64,000 bases of DNA, from NCBI GenBank assembly GCA_963931055.1, contig OZ006987.1:2170001-2234000 (forward strand), written 5' to 3'. The DNA is from Coprenecus sp949297365. GTDB taxonomy: Bacteria > Bacteroidota > Bacteroidia > Bacteroidales > UBA932. The position numbers and the translations under genes are program-made. The notes under the pieces are model-generated. The model worked only from the letters and a program-made list of their open reading frames with translations. It was not told the DNA's origin and did no database searches. The stretch's first letter is position 1; the number at the start of each line of letters is the position of its first letter. Shown here in pieces: positions 17,464 through 25,743 of this stretch.

Positions 17464-18231
17464 TTATGTAACCCCGATGATTGATGAGAGTTTCTGATAC
17501 CGGCTGCGGTAGCCGGTCTTGCGGTCTATGAGCATGTAGCGGATGTGGAGGGAATGACTGTCCGAAACGATGCCGGAGAATGTCCTATAGTCCGGAATGG
17601 TTATGGCAACAGTTCTTACCTCAACAGTCCCGGTCAGTTCTTGTGTGGCTTCGGAAGGCATACCGGCAGGAACAGTCCCGGGTACATCCTCCGTCAGAAA
17701 GTTCCGCATCTTGCCGGGATTGCAGCCCTTCCCGGCTTCAGTGAGCTGCGCCTTGCACAGCAGGGCGTATCCTGCAGGATTGTCAGCTAAAGACATTGAC
17801 AATCTGAGATATATCCGCAGGTCGGAATCATTGACCGCCTCGGCACGCAAGAACTCTGCTGTGAACACCGGGAACGGACTGAACTCCACAGGCTTTGGGA
17901 TATGCTCGTTGCCGAGGGTATGGAAACCGTGCCAGGCGGAGACGAAAAGGTTGTGTCCGGAGATGTGGCCGCCATAGCCGAACGGCGGTCTGTGAGGAGG
18001 GACATTCCGGGCTATCCCGTGCCACCTCTCTTTTTCCGAGTCAGGGATAGTGCGCCATGCTGCGAGAGCCCGTCTGTGCGCATCAAGGGCTGCTGACTGT
18101 CTCGGAGTGGCGGCGAACGAGAGCGTGGACTTCGACCGCCAGCGGCATTTGCCGTCTCGGTGGTAGAAGGTGATGCTGCCGGCGGAGCCGTAGCAGTCTG
18201 AGATGAGGAAATTGGGGTCGTATGCGGGCAT
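17464..18231 (-). CDS. Phage-like surface/structural protein, paralog C
   Basis: A 255-residue protein, the most diverged of the three related proteins. It retains a WRTIPDSEKERWHGIA segment and an ISGHNLFVSAWHGF segment (about residues 55-100), which align with LTxxQxxxWxxLA and TGxNLF in the others. It is the first gene of the minus-strand cassette 18231 to 13179. Its last residues (MLIDRKTGYRS…) resemble the description of a strand-turn region shared with paralogs A and B (FVDTTTGEVS; WIDELSGYVS). Confidence 0.6.
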   Translation of the reverse strand: MPAYDPNFLISDCYGSAGSITFYHRDGKCRWRSKSTLSFAATPRQSAALDAHRRALAAWRTIPDSEKERWHGIARNVPPHRPPFGYGGHISGHNLFVSAWHGFHTLGNEHIPKPVEFSPFPVFTAEFLRAEAVNDSDLRIYLRLSMSLADNPAGYALLCKAQLTEAGKGCNPGKMRNFLTEDVPGTVPAGMPSEATQELTGTVEVRTVAITIPDYRTFSGIVSDSHSLHIRYMLIDRKTGYRSRYQKLSSIIGVT

Positions 18232-18613
18232 AGGCTCTTGGTGCTTTGTGGTTGTTCATTGTCTGTGAGCTTGCCCAGTGCCCGGATTGGCAGGCGTATT
18301 GAGGATGGAAGCCTCATTTACAAATCTTGGGTTCAGAGGTGGATTGGAGGCATCTCCGTCACTGCAAAGATACGGAATGATGTGCCATTCCGAAAAAGGG
18401 AAAGAAGAAAAACCGGAAAAAAGAAGAAAAAGAAAAAGGACTGCATTTTCAGTCTGGCGGAGACGGTCAGTCAAGGTTTTGCCGGAGAAAATTATGCCCG
18501 TAGGGCTTCATTTTCGAGGGACAAACGGCGCAGCCGCCTGACCTTGATGGGCCGTCGGAGACAGGCTACCTTTGCGGTCTTTTTGTTTTTGGACATTATT
18601 TATAATTGGTAAA
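18232..18613. other. Intergenic region with a purine-rich tract
   Basis: No gene is supported. A run of almost pure purines lies at about 18396-18440, and two GC-matched segments (GGAGACGGTCAGTCAAGG near 18460 and a related piece near 18535-18565) may pair with each other. It separates the minus-strand phage-like cassette from the divergent regulator gene and should contain its promoters. Confidence 0.4.
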
Positions 18614-18645
18614 TTTGCCAATTCAAAAATTGATTTCTATTTTTG
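18614..18645 (+). promoter_or_regulatory. Promoter of the XRE regulator
   Basis: TTTG (18614-18617), a 20-nt spacer, then TATTTTTG (18638-18645), close to the Bacteroidota consensus. It lies 53 nt before ATG 18699. Confidence 0.6.
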
Positions 18646-18698
18646 TCTTCAATAATTTTTCAGTGGGGGCACCACTTAAAAAAACGACATTAAAAATT

Positions 18699-19193
18699 AT
18701 GGATAAGAATCTTAAGAAATTTATGGCTGCGGAGACAAGGTCTCGCGCCCAGATCCTCGATGACCATTATGTCGAGGTACAGACACAAGATGGGGAAATT
18801 TTCAGAATCCTCTCGGATATCGCCAAGTATGACAATGACGAATACAAGGCTTATGTTCTTCATCTGATTGAATTCATTTTCGACAGGAACTTTTCGGATG
18901 ACAAGGAGAAGATGGTGAACCGTATCCACCGAGATATGATGCTGAATGCAGTCCACTCGTTGGGTATGGATTCCGGAAATAGACAGTCAGAAAGACAAAG
19001 AATCGGGCAGCGCATAAAAGAACTTAGGGAGGCAAAGAAAATGGAAGCAAGAGACCTTGCAATCCTGACCGGTATCGATGCTGCGAACCTTTCAAGAATC
19101 GAACAGGGCAAATATTCTACCGGGGTAGATATTCTTTCCCGTATCTGCGTTGTTCTTGATGCGCATCTTGATTTGATTCCTAACGAGATTTAA
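18699..19193 (+). CDS. XRE-family transcriptional regulator
   Basis: A 164-residue protein with a C-terminal Cro/CI-type HTH (residues ~103-160: IGQRIKELREAKKMEARDLA, then LSRIEQGKYSTGVDILSRIC). The N-terminal ~95 residues are helical and charged with no recognised domain. The start is ATG 18699, downstream of the promoter; an earlier in-frame ATG at 18606 would lie upstream of it. It precedes the CoiA-like gene by 10 bp, so the pair is probably one transcript, and it may act as a local repressor. Confidence 0.8.
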   Translation: MDKNLKKFMAAETRSRAQILDDHYVEVQTQDGEIFRILSDIAKYDNDEYKAYVLHLIEFIFDRNFSDDKEKMVNRIHRDMMLNAVHSLGMDSGNRQSERQRIGQRIKELREAKKMEARDLAILTGIDAANLSRIEQGKYSTGVDILSRICVVLDAHLDLIPNEI

Positions 19194-19203
19194 TTGCCGG
19201 GCT

Positions 19204-20295
19204 ATGTCTGTGGTTAAATATCACTATGCTCTTGACGAGCATAACCGTCTCGTCCACATCAATGATGTCGATCGGGACAACAGGTTCTCGCATACTTACC
19301 ATTGTCTGAATTGCGGGGCAGATATGGTGCCGAGAATGGGCAATGTGCGGGCGTGGCATTTTTCGCATTGTGCCGATGAAGATCACTGCGGAACGGAAAC
19401 ATATCTGCACAAACTGGCGAAATTGCTGATAAGAAGTAAATTTGAAAACGATTCATCTTTTAACATAAGATATTATCGAGATGTCGTCTGTTCTGATATT
19501 TCGACCTGTCCCTTTGCCCGGCAGGATGAATGTCATAGTGTAGAGCCGGAAACTTTTGACCTTAAGCAGTATTACGACATCTGTGAGGAGGAACGGGAAG
19601 TTAATGGCTATATTGCAGATTTGAGACTGACAAGTTCAAAGCATTCCAAACGCGAGCCTGTCCTTATTGAGATACAAGTCACACATAAAAGTACAGAAAG
19701 CAAGCGGATGTCAGGACTGAAAATCATTGAAATCAAGATAAAATCAGAGGATGACATCCGGAATCTCCTTTCAGGGATATTGGAAGACAGTCGTGATGAT
19801 TATTTTGGCCAAAGAAATGCAGGTCCAGTGAAATTTTATGGTTTCAAGGAGAAGTCCATAAATCCGCGACCGTTGGAAAATCGTAGCATACAAAGATTCT
19901 ATCTGTTCAAGAGCGGGAAAGCCTTTGTGACCAATATGGATGAGTTCAAGTCCTGCAGGGATGTCTGGACAAAAGATAATGAGAAGGCTATATTTGAAGC
20001 AAGTATCGATAGTTTCTATTTGGACAAGCCGTCACCATATGATTTCGGATATGTCGCTGCAAGGCAGAACGGCCTTCGGGTCAAGACCTGTCAATTCTGC
20101 AAATATCACAAGAATGGATATGAAGTAGGATTTGGGTTATTGCCTATTTTCTGTTGTTTATATAAAAAATATGGCACTCCGGAAAATCCGGAACCTCAGT
20201 ACGCAGAGAAATGTGAATATTACAGAGAGGATAGAAGTGTTATTGACGAAATATCTTCTCAAATGCCTGCAATAGTAATAGCAAAGTCCAAATAA
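19204..20295 (+). CDS. CoiA-like nuclease-domain protein
   Basis: A 363-residue protein resembling the CoiA competence family and related restriction-endonuclease-fold proteins. An N-terminal zinc-ribbon-like segment (YHCLNCGADMVPRMG, about residues 33-47, then AWHFSH) is followed by the nuclease core with the order Asp (ADLRL, ~140) then IEIQVTH (~160), consistent with a D…ExQ active site. A C-terminal cysteine-rich segment (CQFCKYHKNG, FCCLYKK, CEYY) may bind a second metal. In competent bacteria CoiA promotes transformation; in mobile elements relatives may act in DNA processing or defence. Only the fold-level call is supported. Its partner upstream is the XRE regulator. Confidence 0.65.
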   Translation: MSVVKYHYALDEHNRLVHINDVDRDNRFSHTYHCLNCGADMVPRMGNVRAWHFSHCADEDHCGTETYLHKLAKLLIRSKFENDSSFNIRYYRDVVCSDISTCPFARQDECHSVEPETFDLKQYYDICEEEREVNGYIADLRLTSSKHSKREPVLIEIQVTHKSTESKRMSGLKIIEIKIKSEDDIRNLLSGILEDSRDDYFGQRNAGPVKFYGFKEKSINPRPLENRSIQRFYLFKSGKAFVTNMDEFKSCRDVWTKDNEKAIFEASIDSFYLDKPSPYDFGYVAARQNGLRVKTCQFCKYHKNGYEVGFGLLPIFCCLYKKYGTPENPEPQYAEKCEYYREDRSVIDEISSQMPAIVIAKSK

Positions 20296-20790
20296 TGAAA
20301 AAGTCCGGCGAGTGAGCGGAGCGAACTGGCCGGTGCGGAGGAGCGGTGGCGGCAGCTGCCGCTCTTCCGCTTTGGGCGGAGGGTCTGTGGACGGCGGAGC
20401 CGGACACTGTCCCGATGCCCGGGGAGCTGCGGTGCAGGCCGCTTGCGGGCTGCTCGGCAGCGGGGAGGATGCGGACGGCAGGGCGCATCTTCCCCTTCCG
20501 GACACCGTGGCGGCTGGGCTTCCGGGGAGTGTGGAGTGCCGCAGGTGCGTCAGCACCGGATCACGGAACACGAACAAGGAGGCCCTGCTGCCGGATGACG
20601 GTGGCCGTGTGTATGGTGATGGGTGTGGCGGATGGAGAGGAGCAGCCGCAGGCTGCGGAGCGGAGGACGGCACTCTCATCACACCGCCGGGCCGAATGAG
20701 AGTCTGCGCACGGCTTGCCGGGTGCAGTCTCGAGTGAGTATGACGATACCGCTCTCCTCTCCGGGACGGACTTTGTTCCGGTCCGGGGAG

Positions 20791-20911
20791 GGTTTCTTAT
20801 GTGCTGCACTTGAGTCGGGGCTGCACCGAATCTGCGTGGCCGCAGGACAGAGGGTTTCTCTTGTACTGCCCTTGATACGGAACGCACCGAATCTGCGTGG
20901 CCGCAGGACAG
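20791..20911. repeat. Two tandem ~60-bp units
   Basis: Each unit starts near GGGTTTCT and ends with an identical 28-bp block (20823-20850 and 20884-20911; begins GCACCGAATCTGCG, ends CGCAGGACAG). The first half of the units has diverged. Confidence 0.8.
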
Positions 20912-21162
20912 GCAGTTTCGGGTGGAATACGGCTGATGCAAGGGGTCTGGAGCGGCAAGAGGCGGAGCCGATGCGCTCCAGTGTTCGGGAGGGGGCGGAG
21001 GCGTTGGCCGGAGACACTTATGGAACTGGCTGAAAGCCATCTGGAAGGGTGTCGGTGTGGCGGCACTCCGCTCTCTCCTCCGAGAAAGTGGAGACGCGGG
21101 TACGGAGATAAAGAGGCCTCCGTGCGGATTCACTTTCGAGGAGGAGGTGGAGGCAGATACTT

Positions 21163-21252
21163 AACATAATCCGGATTGTGTGCAGTGTGGGCGGAGCCCC
21201 TGCCGACAGGCAGCCCGGAGGGACAGTCACACAATTAAGGTCGGATTATGTT
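21163..21252. repeat. Long bipartite inverted repeat
   Basis: Outer arms AACATAATCCG (21163-21173) and CGGATTATGTT (21242-21252) are perfect complements; inner arms ATTGTGTG (21175-21182) and CACACAAT (21228-21235) pair next, and the loop contains TGCCGACAGGCA. The 90-nt unit could form a large cruciform or RNA stem. Confidence 0.75.
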
Positions 21253-22057
21253 ACGTAGATGCCGACTGTCTGGCGGCTGGAGCGGAGCGGGGCCGGCAGT
21301 ATAGGATGGCGGCAAGGAATTGTTGACTGCCTTGATTTTGCTGTCGTTGATATGCTCATTTGGAGACTCTGCGCACCGGGACGCTCGGGCAGTCTTGTAA
21401 ATTCCTTGGCCTGCGAACGGTTCACGAGAAAGTCCTGTGGACTTTCGAGAGTGAGCAGGTGAGCGGAGCGAACACCGCTGAGGTCTGAGGACCGTCCGGG
21501 AGTCTTGTGGAACTCGGAGCAGAGCGAGCGTAGTGGAGCCGGAACGAACGGAATGGAGCGCAGCGGAATGGGAGTGAGCGAGGGTTGCGGAACGGAGTAA
21601 GCGGCGGCGGAGAGGGTCGCAAGTCTCCCAGGTCCGAGGTATGATGGCATCGGTGGGGACAGGACTGAGCGGAAGAGATCAGCGAAGCCGAGCTCTGGAG
21701 CGGAGTGCAGTCATCTGTCTTGCGTTTTGAGGGGCTTTTGGAGTGGTCAGCGGTGTGGCTGGCGGAACGGAGCTTGCGGAGTGAGGACGGGCGCACGGCT
21801 GACACCGCTGGAATGGGCGGATGGGCATATAGGAAGTGAGTGAGGAAGCCTGCGACTGAACTGACTTCCCGAATTGGATGGTCAGTCTCCGGTAGGCTGA
21901 CGACAGGAGGGCTGCTGAAGTCTGAGACCTTTTATACAATGTATTGTTGTGAAGTATAGTGCCGGTGTTAATAATGTGTGATTCCGTAAAATGATAGCCA
22001 AAGTTTTTATAATGAGGGAAAAGAATAAAAATAAATGCTAGTATTTTATAATTTTAT

Positions 22058-22331
22058 TATTTTTGTGATTGGATTGAGGCAACTCTTTCCAAGACATATG
22101 AGAAAAAAGAAGAAGCGTTATGCTTATCTTGTGATTTGGAAACGTAGGAAACTTTCAAATTTAGCACAAGGAAGGCATAGCGGCTCTCACGTTCAGCGTA
22201 GGCTGCTATTACCATATCCGTGCTAAAGGTTTTTCCTACGACCTCCAAATCAGAATGTGGTAGCACTGCAGTTCCACGCTTCTGTGATTAATAAAGAGGT
22301 CTTCAAGGAACTGGAAGACATATAGGTAATT
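22058..22331 (+). promoter_or_regulatory. Putative promoter and structured leader of the HxS cluster
   Basis: TATTTTTG at 22058-22065 is a possible -7 element. It would give a ~260-nt leader before hxsD containing an inverted repeat: GTAGGAAA…TTTAGCAC (22144-22167) against GTGCTAAA…TTTCCTAC (22220-22239). Small frames on both strands here have no recognisable product. A regulatory or recombination role is inferred. Confidence 0.4.
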
Positions 22332-22664
22332 ATGGCAGCAATACATTTTCCAGTCGTAGAACTTGATGATAACAAATTTCAAGTAATAGTGGATTTGGCC
22401 TTGTACTCTAAAGATGTGATTACGGCGGCTATCTATAAGTTTTCACATTTGTTCTACATATATCAGCAAACAGACGAAAATAGACCGAATTTTGTGATTG
22501 TCATCTTTGAATCTAAAGAAGGCAATGCTCTAACAACGGATATGCCTAAACAATTTTGTAATGAGTTGATAGACCAACAACTACGGCATAATGTCAATGA
22601 GCAATTCGGGCATATTCGCGATATGATTGTAGAAGAAGCATTTAGACCTGTAAACTCAAAATGA
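22332..22664 (+). CDS. hxsD: His-Xaa-Ser system protein HxsD
   Basis: A 110-residue protein fitting HxsD, the small accessory protein of HxS peptide-modification loci. It begins MAAIHFPVVELDDNKFQVIV and ends with FCNELIDQQLRHNVNEQFGH followed by a helix to AFRPVNSK; the (F)xNELxDQxLR core is the family hallmark I recognise. By analogy with other radical SAM peptide systems it may present substrate to the maturases, but this is not shown. Its stop overlaps the hxsB start (ATGA), so the two are translationally coupled. It opens the AT-rich cluster 22332-26028. Confidence 0.8.
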   Translation: MAAIHFPVVELDDNKFQVIVDLALYSKDVITAAIYKFSHLFYIYQQTDENRPNFVIVIFESKEGNALTTDMPKQFCNELIDQQLRHNVNEQFGHIRDMIVEEAFRPVNSK

Positions 22665-24091
22665 CTATGAACTACCAATTATTACCATTTCGTTTTGAGC
22701 GGTTTAACGAAGATGAATATCTCCTTACGAATGAAGTCGGAGAGTACATTTTTCTGCAAAACGAAGATTTCCATCGCTTTGTAAATGGAGACCTGGACAT
22801 ACATAGTGATTTGTTTTATGACATTGAATCGAAACAAATTGCTACGACAGATAAGGTGGAAGATGTAGTCTTGATGCTGGCAACGAAATTTCGCACGAAG
22901 AAAAGCATACTTCGAGATTTCACCTCTTTGCACATGGTTGTTCCCACCTTGCGCTGCAATTCCAGTTGCATCTATTGTCAGGTAGCGCGTAAAAACAAAG
23001 ACGACCATTCTGCCGATATGACAAAACAGACCGCTAAAAATGTAGTCAAAACAATCTTTCAATCCCCTTCACCATGTATTAAAATAGAGTTTCAAGGCGG
23101 AGACCCATCAACTGATTTTGATATGGTGAAATATATCATAGAGGAAGCCGAATGGCAAAATCTTTTCAAGAAGAAAGAATTGGATTTTGTCATTTGTACC
23201 AATCTGACATTGTTGAATGAAAAGATGGTGAAGTACTTGAAGAAGCACAACTGTATGATTTCAACCTCGTTGGATGGTCCTAAAGATTTGCATGACACAA
23301 ACCGTCCATTGCAAGATGATGCATTAGATCACCATGCGATCTTTGAAAAGAATCTTGCAATGATACGCAAAATCTGGGGAAGCAATGATTGTGCGTCTGC
23401 CTTGATGACAACTTCAAAATATAGTTTAGGACGGTTTAAGGATATTATTGACGAATATATTCGTTTGGGGTTCAACAGCATATTCTTACGATCTCTTAAT
23501 CCATACGGATTTGCGAAGCAGTACAAGGAAAAGATTGCGTACCCCATAGAAGATTTCATAGAGAACTATAAAGAGGGACTAGACTATATCATTGAATTGA
23601 ACAAGAAAGGAACCTTCTTTGTGGAGGGGTTTGCCGCTTTGCTTCTAAGAAGAATGCTTACGCCATTTGCCACAGGCTTTGTTGATTTGCAATCTCCGGC
23701 AGGAGTTGGCATTGCAGGAGTCATCTATGACTATGATGGAAGTGTGTATGTGTCTGACGAAGCTCGTATGATGGCACGTTTCAAAAACTATTATTTCAGG
23801 TTGGGCAATGTGAATGAGAACAGTTATCAAGAAATGTTCAATGGAGAACATTTACATCACATCATTTCTTCAGCATGCACGGAGTGTTTGCCTGCCTGTG
23901 CCGATTGTGTGTTCCAACCTTATTGTGGGGCTGATCCTGTGCGCAACATGTCAGAACAAGGTGATATGGTAGGTTTCAGACCTACTAATGAAATGTGCAA
24001 AAAGACAAAGTCCATCATCCACCATTTGTTTGAGCTGTTGCGCAAACATGATCCTGAGATAAACAGAATATTTTGGTCCTGGCTTAATTAA
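22661..24091 (+). CDS. hxsB: Radical SAM/SPASM peptide maturase HxsB
   Basis: A 476-residue radical SAM enzyme. The SAM-binding [4Fe-4S] site is CNSSCIYC (about residues 104-111), followed by a QGGDPS glycine-rich strand (~147). The C-terminal SPASM-type region carries a cysteine cluster (CTECLPACADC…YCGADP, about residues 406-425) for auxiliary iron-sulfur clusters. In HxS systems HxsB is one of two radical SAM enzymes thought to modify His-Xaa-Ser repeats; the chemistry is not deducible here. It is followed after 10 bp by one candidate substrate gene. Confidence 0.88.
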   Translation: MTMNYQLLPFRFERFNEDEYLLTNEVGEYIFLQNEDFHRFVNGDLDIHSDLFYDIESKQIATTDKVEDVVLMLATKFRTKKSILRDFTSLHMVVPTLRCNSSCIYCQVARKNKDDHSADMTKQTAKNVVKTIFQSPSPCIKIEFQGGDPSTDFDMVKYIIEEAEWQNLFKKKELDFVICTNLTLLNEKMVKYLKKHNCMISTSLDGPKDLHDTNRPLQDDALDHHAIFEKNLAMIRKIWGSNDCASALMTTSKYSLGRFKDIIDEYIRLGFNSIFLRSLNPYGFAKQYKEKIAYPIEDFIENYKEGLDYIIELNKKGTFFVEGFAALLLRRMLTPFATGFVDLQSPAGVGIAGVIYDYDGSVYVSDEARMMARFKNYYFRLGNVNENSYQEMFNGEHLHHIISSACTECLPACADCVFQPYCGADPVRNMSEQGDMVGFRPTNEMCKKTKSIIHHLFELLRKHDPEINRIFWSWLN

Positions 24092-24101
24092 CATATTAAA
24101 T

Positions 24102-24566
24102 ATGAAAAGAATATTATATCCAGTAGTGTTGTTTGTAATGATTTCGCAACATGCTATTGCTCAATGTATAACAGATTGTAAACAAAAAATTATTTTAACA
24201 TTCTATAAGACCGAATACTGTTCATCAGATATGGAAAGAAACTATATTTCTGCAGTAGAGTCCGATAGGTTTAATAGTGCAGATTCTATCTCCTATGTCG
24301 CCGAAAATACTTTAGTATTATATAAAAACAAAGAAGTTATTGATACTTTATTTTTGAAAACATCTAATAGTATTACTCGCGGGATGTATATATACACTGA
24401 CGGCGTGGTTGCATCATTAAATAATAGTTATAGCAATAGTACGAAGAATGTAATTAAAGTTGATAAAAAGACATATAGAAGATTAAGGGAATTGTCTGAT
24501 GATTATAATCCGAATGCAGATCATTCTTCTCATTCATCTCATATGTCTCACTTTTCAAGCAGATAA
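24102..24566 (+). CDS. Secreted precursor with C-terminal His-Xaa-Ser units, candidate second HxS substrate
   Basis: A 154-residue protein with an N-terminal signal peptide (residues 1-20, ending AIAQ), a body of about 110 residues with three early cysteines and no recognised domain, and a C-terminal tail DDYNPNADHSSHSSHMSH followed by FSSR. The tail contains four His-Xaa-Ser units and shares a (D/E)YN…A.HSSH.SH pattern with the repeat protein at 25744-26028. It lies inside the operon between hxsB and hxsC with gaps of 10 and 2 bp. I infer that it is a modified, exported product or a carrier of the modified tail; no family name is assigned. Confidence 0.75.
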   Translation: MKRILYPVVLFVMISQHAIAQCITDCKQKIILTFYKTEYCSSDMERNYISAVESDRFNSADSISYVAENTLVLYKNKEVIDTLFLKTSNSITRGMYIYTDGVVASLNNSYSNSTKNVIKVDKKTYRRLRELSDDYNPNADHSSHSSHMSHFSSR

Positions 24567-24568
24567 TT

Positions 24569-25708
24569 ATGAAACAGATTCTAAGCAATCCATTTAATAT
24601 TAACGAAGACATTGTTGGGAGAATAACTTTTGATAAGAATATGTTTCAACGATCCAATAAGATATTGGTTAGTAAAGATGTATCAAGGCCCGCCTCTGGA
24701 TATGTTGCGACGATTACGACAAAAGAAAACATTGCCGATAATGGGAATCCATACTGCGTGGTGAAGGATATTAATGATTTTCGTGAGGGCGATGTGGTTG
24801 TTATTAATAGGCAGGGAGAGATTATCTTCGTATATGAAATCAAATCCAAACATAATGCAATATTAGCAACAGAACGATGTAATCATCGCTGTATAATGTG
24901 TCCGCAACCTCCTATTTTGGAAGAAAATGATAAAACACCTTTTAATTTGAAATTGATTTCTTTGTTTGATAAACATACAAAAGAAATAGGGATAACTGGC
25001 GGAGAGCCTACGCTTATTGGCGACAATTTATTTGTCTTGATAAACCATATAAAGAAAGAACTTCCAAAAGCGGCTATTAGTATTCTTTCAAATGGAGTCA
25101 AATTTGCCGATAGGGAATATGCAATGAAACTGGCAAAATGCCGACATCATGATTTGCAAATAGACATTCCGCTTTTTTCAGATATTGCAGAAGAACACAA
25201 TCGTATTGTTGGTGCAAAAACATTTTATAAGACTGTACAAGGATTATACAACCTTGCGTTGTTTCATCAAAGGATAGGGATTAGAATAGTAATCCATAAG
25301 CAAACATATAGACGGTTACCTCAATTTGCGGATTTTATTTACCGTAACTTCCCTTTTGTTGCCCAAGTCGCTTTTATGCAAATGGAAACGATTGGGTTGG
25401 CAAAGGAAAATTTCGATCAATTATGGATAGATCCTTATGATTACAATGAAGAATTACGAGAAGCGGTTTTGATACTTGCGGATAGAGGGATGAAACCTTA
25501 TATTTATAATGCACAATTATGCGTTTTGCCAGAAGATATAAGATGCTATGCTCAGCAATCTATTTCGGACTGGAAGGATATTTATATTCCGGAATGTGAA
25601 GGGTGTATTTTAAGGGGGCAATGTGCCGGTTTCTTTGAAGCCAATAGAAATGCCCATAGTTCTCATATTAAAAAAGTAGAGAATATATCATCTGATATAT
25701 TTAATTAA
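24569..25708 (+). CDS. hxsC: Radical SAM peptide maturase HxsC
   Basis: A 379-residue radical SAM protein. The cluster motif CNHRCIMC (about residues 109-116) is followed by GITGGEPTL (~143). The C-terminal part ends with CEGCILRGQCAGFFEAN, a short cysteine group that suggests an additional iron-sulfur site. The first ~95 residues precede the barrel and have no recognised domain. Paired with HxsB, it defines the HxS type of peptide-modification locus. Two bases separate it from the upstream substrate-like gene; the second substrate gene follows closely. Confidence 0.88.
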   Translation: MKQILSNPFNINEDIVGRITFDKNMFQRSNKILVSKDVSRPASGYVATITTKENIADNGNPYCVVKDINDFREGDVVVINRQGEIIFVYEIKSKHNAILATERCNHRCIMCPQPPILEENDKTPFNLKLISLFDKHTKEIGITGGEPTLIGDNLFVLINHIKKELPKAAISILSNGVKFADREYAMKLAKCRHHDLQIDIPLFSDIAEEHNRIVGAKTFYKTVQGLYNLALFHQRIGIRIVIHKQTYRRLPQFADFIYRNFPFVAQVAFMQMETIGLAKENFDQLWIDPYDYNEELREAVLILADRGMKPYIYNAQLCVLPEDIRCYAQQSISDWKDIYIPECEGCILRGQCAGFFEANRNAHSSHIKKVENISSDIFN

Positions 25709-25730
25709 TCAACTGAATGTCAAACTTAAA

Positions 25731-25739
25731 GAAGGAGGT
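25731..25739 (+). promoter_or_regulatory. Strong Shine-Dalgarno before the HxS repeat peptide
   Basis: GAAGGAGGT ends 4 nt before ATG 25744. Such a sequence is rare in this window and is why the second ATG is chosen as start. Confidence 0.6.
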
Positions 25740-25743
25740 ATTA

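Larger units (their letters stand above)
20296..22030. other. GC-rich repeat-laden region without a convincing gene
   Basis: About 1.7 kb, very G-rich on the plus strand to ~21930 and with abrupt compositional borders against AT-rich flanks. Long frames are open on both strands, as expected from GC richness, but their translations are low-complexity (Pro/Ser/Arg) without recognisable domains. It contains a diverged tandem repeat (20791-20911), a 15-bp direct repeat GTGAGCGGAGCGAAC at 20312-20326 and 21459-21473, an 8-bp hairpin GAAAGTCC/GGACTTTC (21428-21446) and a large inverted repeat (21163-21252). It could be a structured RNA, an origin or transfer region, or decayed repeats. Confidence 0.5.

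Noticed and set aside
20561..21133. Long open frame on the minus strand in the GC-rich region
   Set aside because: The translation is low-complexity Pro/Ser/Arg with no domain, overlaps several equally open frames on both strands, and crosses the tandem repeat. Openness is explained by composition.
21246..21805. Further open frames in the GC-rich region
   Set aside because: Same reasons: no ribosome-binding context, no recognisable domain, and competing frames.
22035..22266. Small frames on both strands before hxsD
   Set aside because: Their translations are unlike any family I know and they overlap the inverted repeat; better treated as leader sequence.
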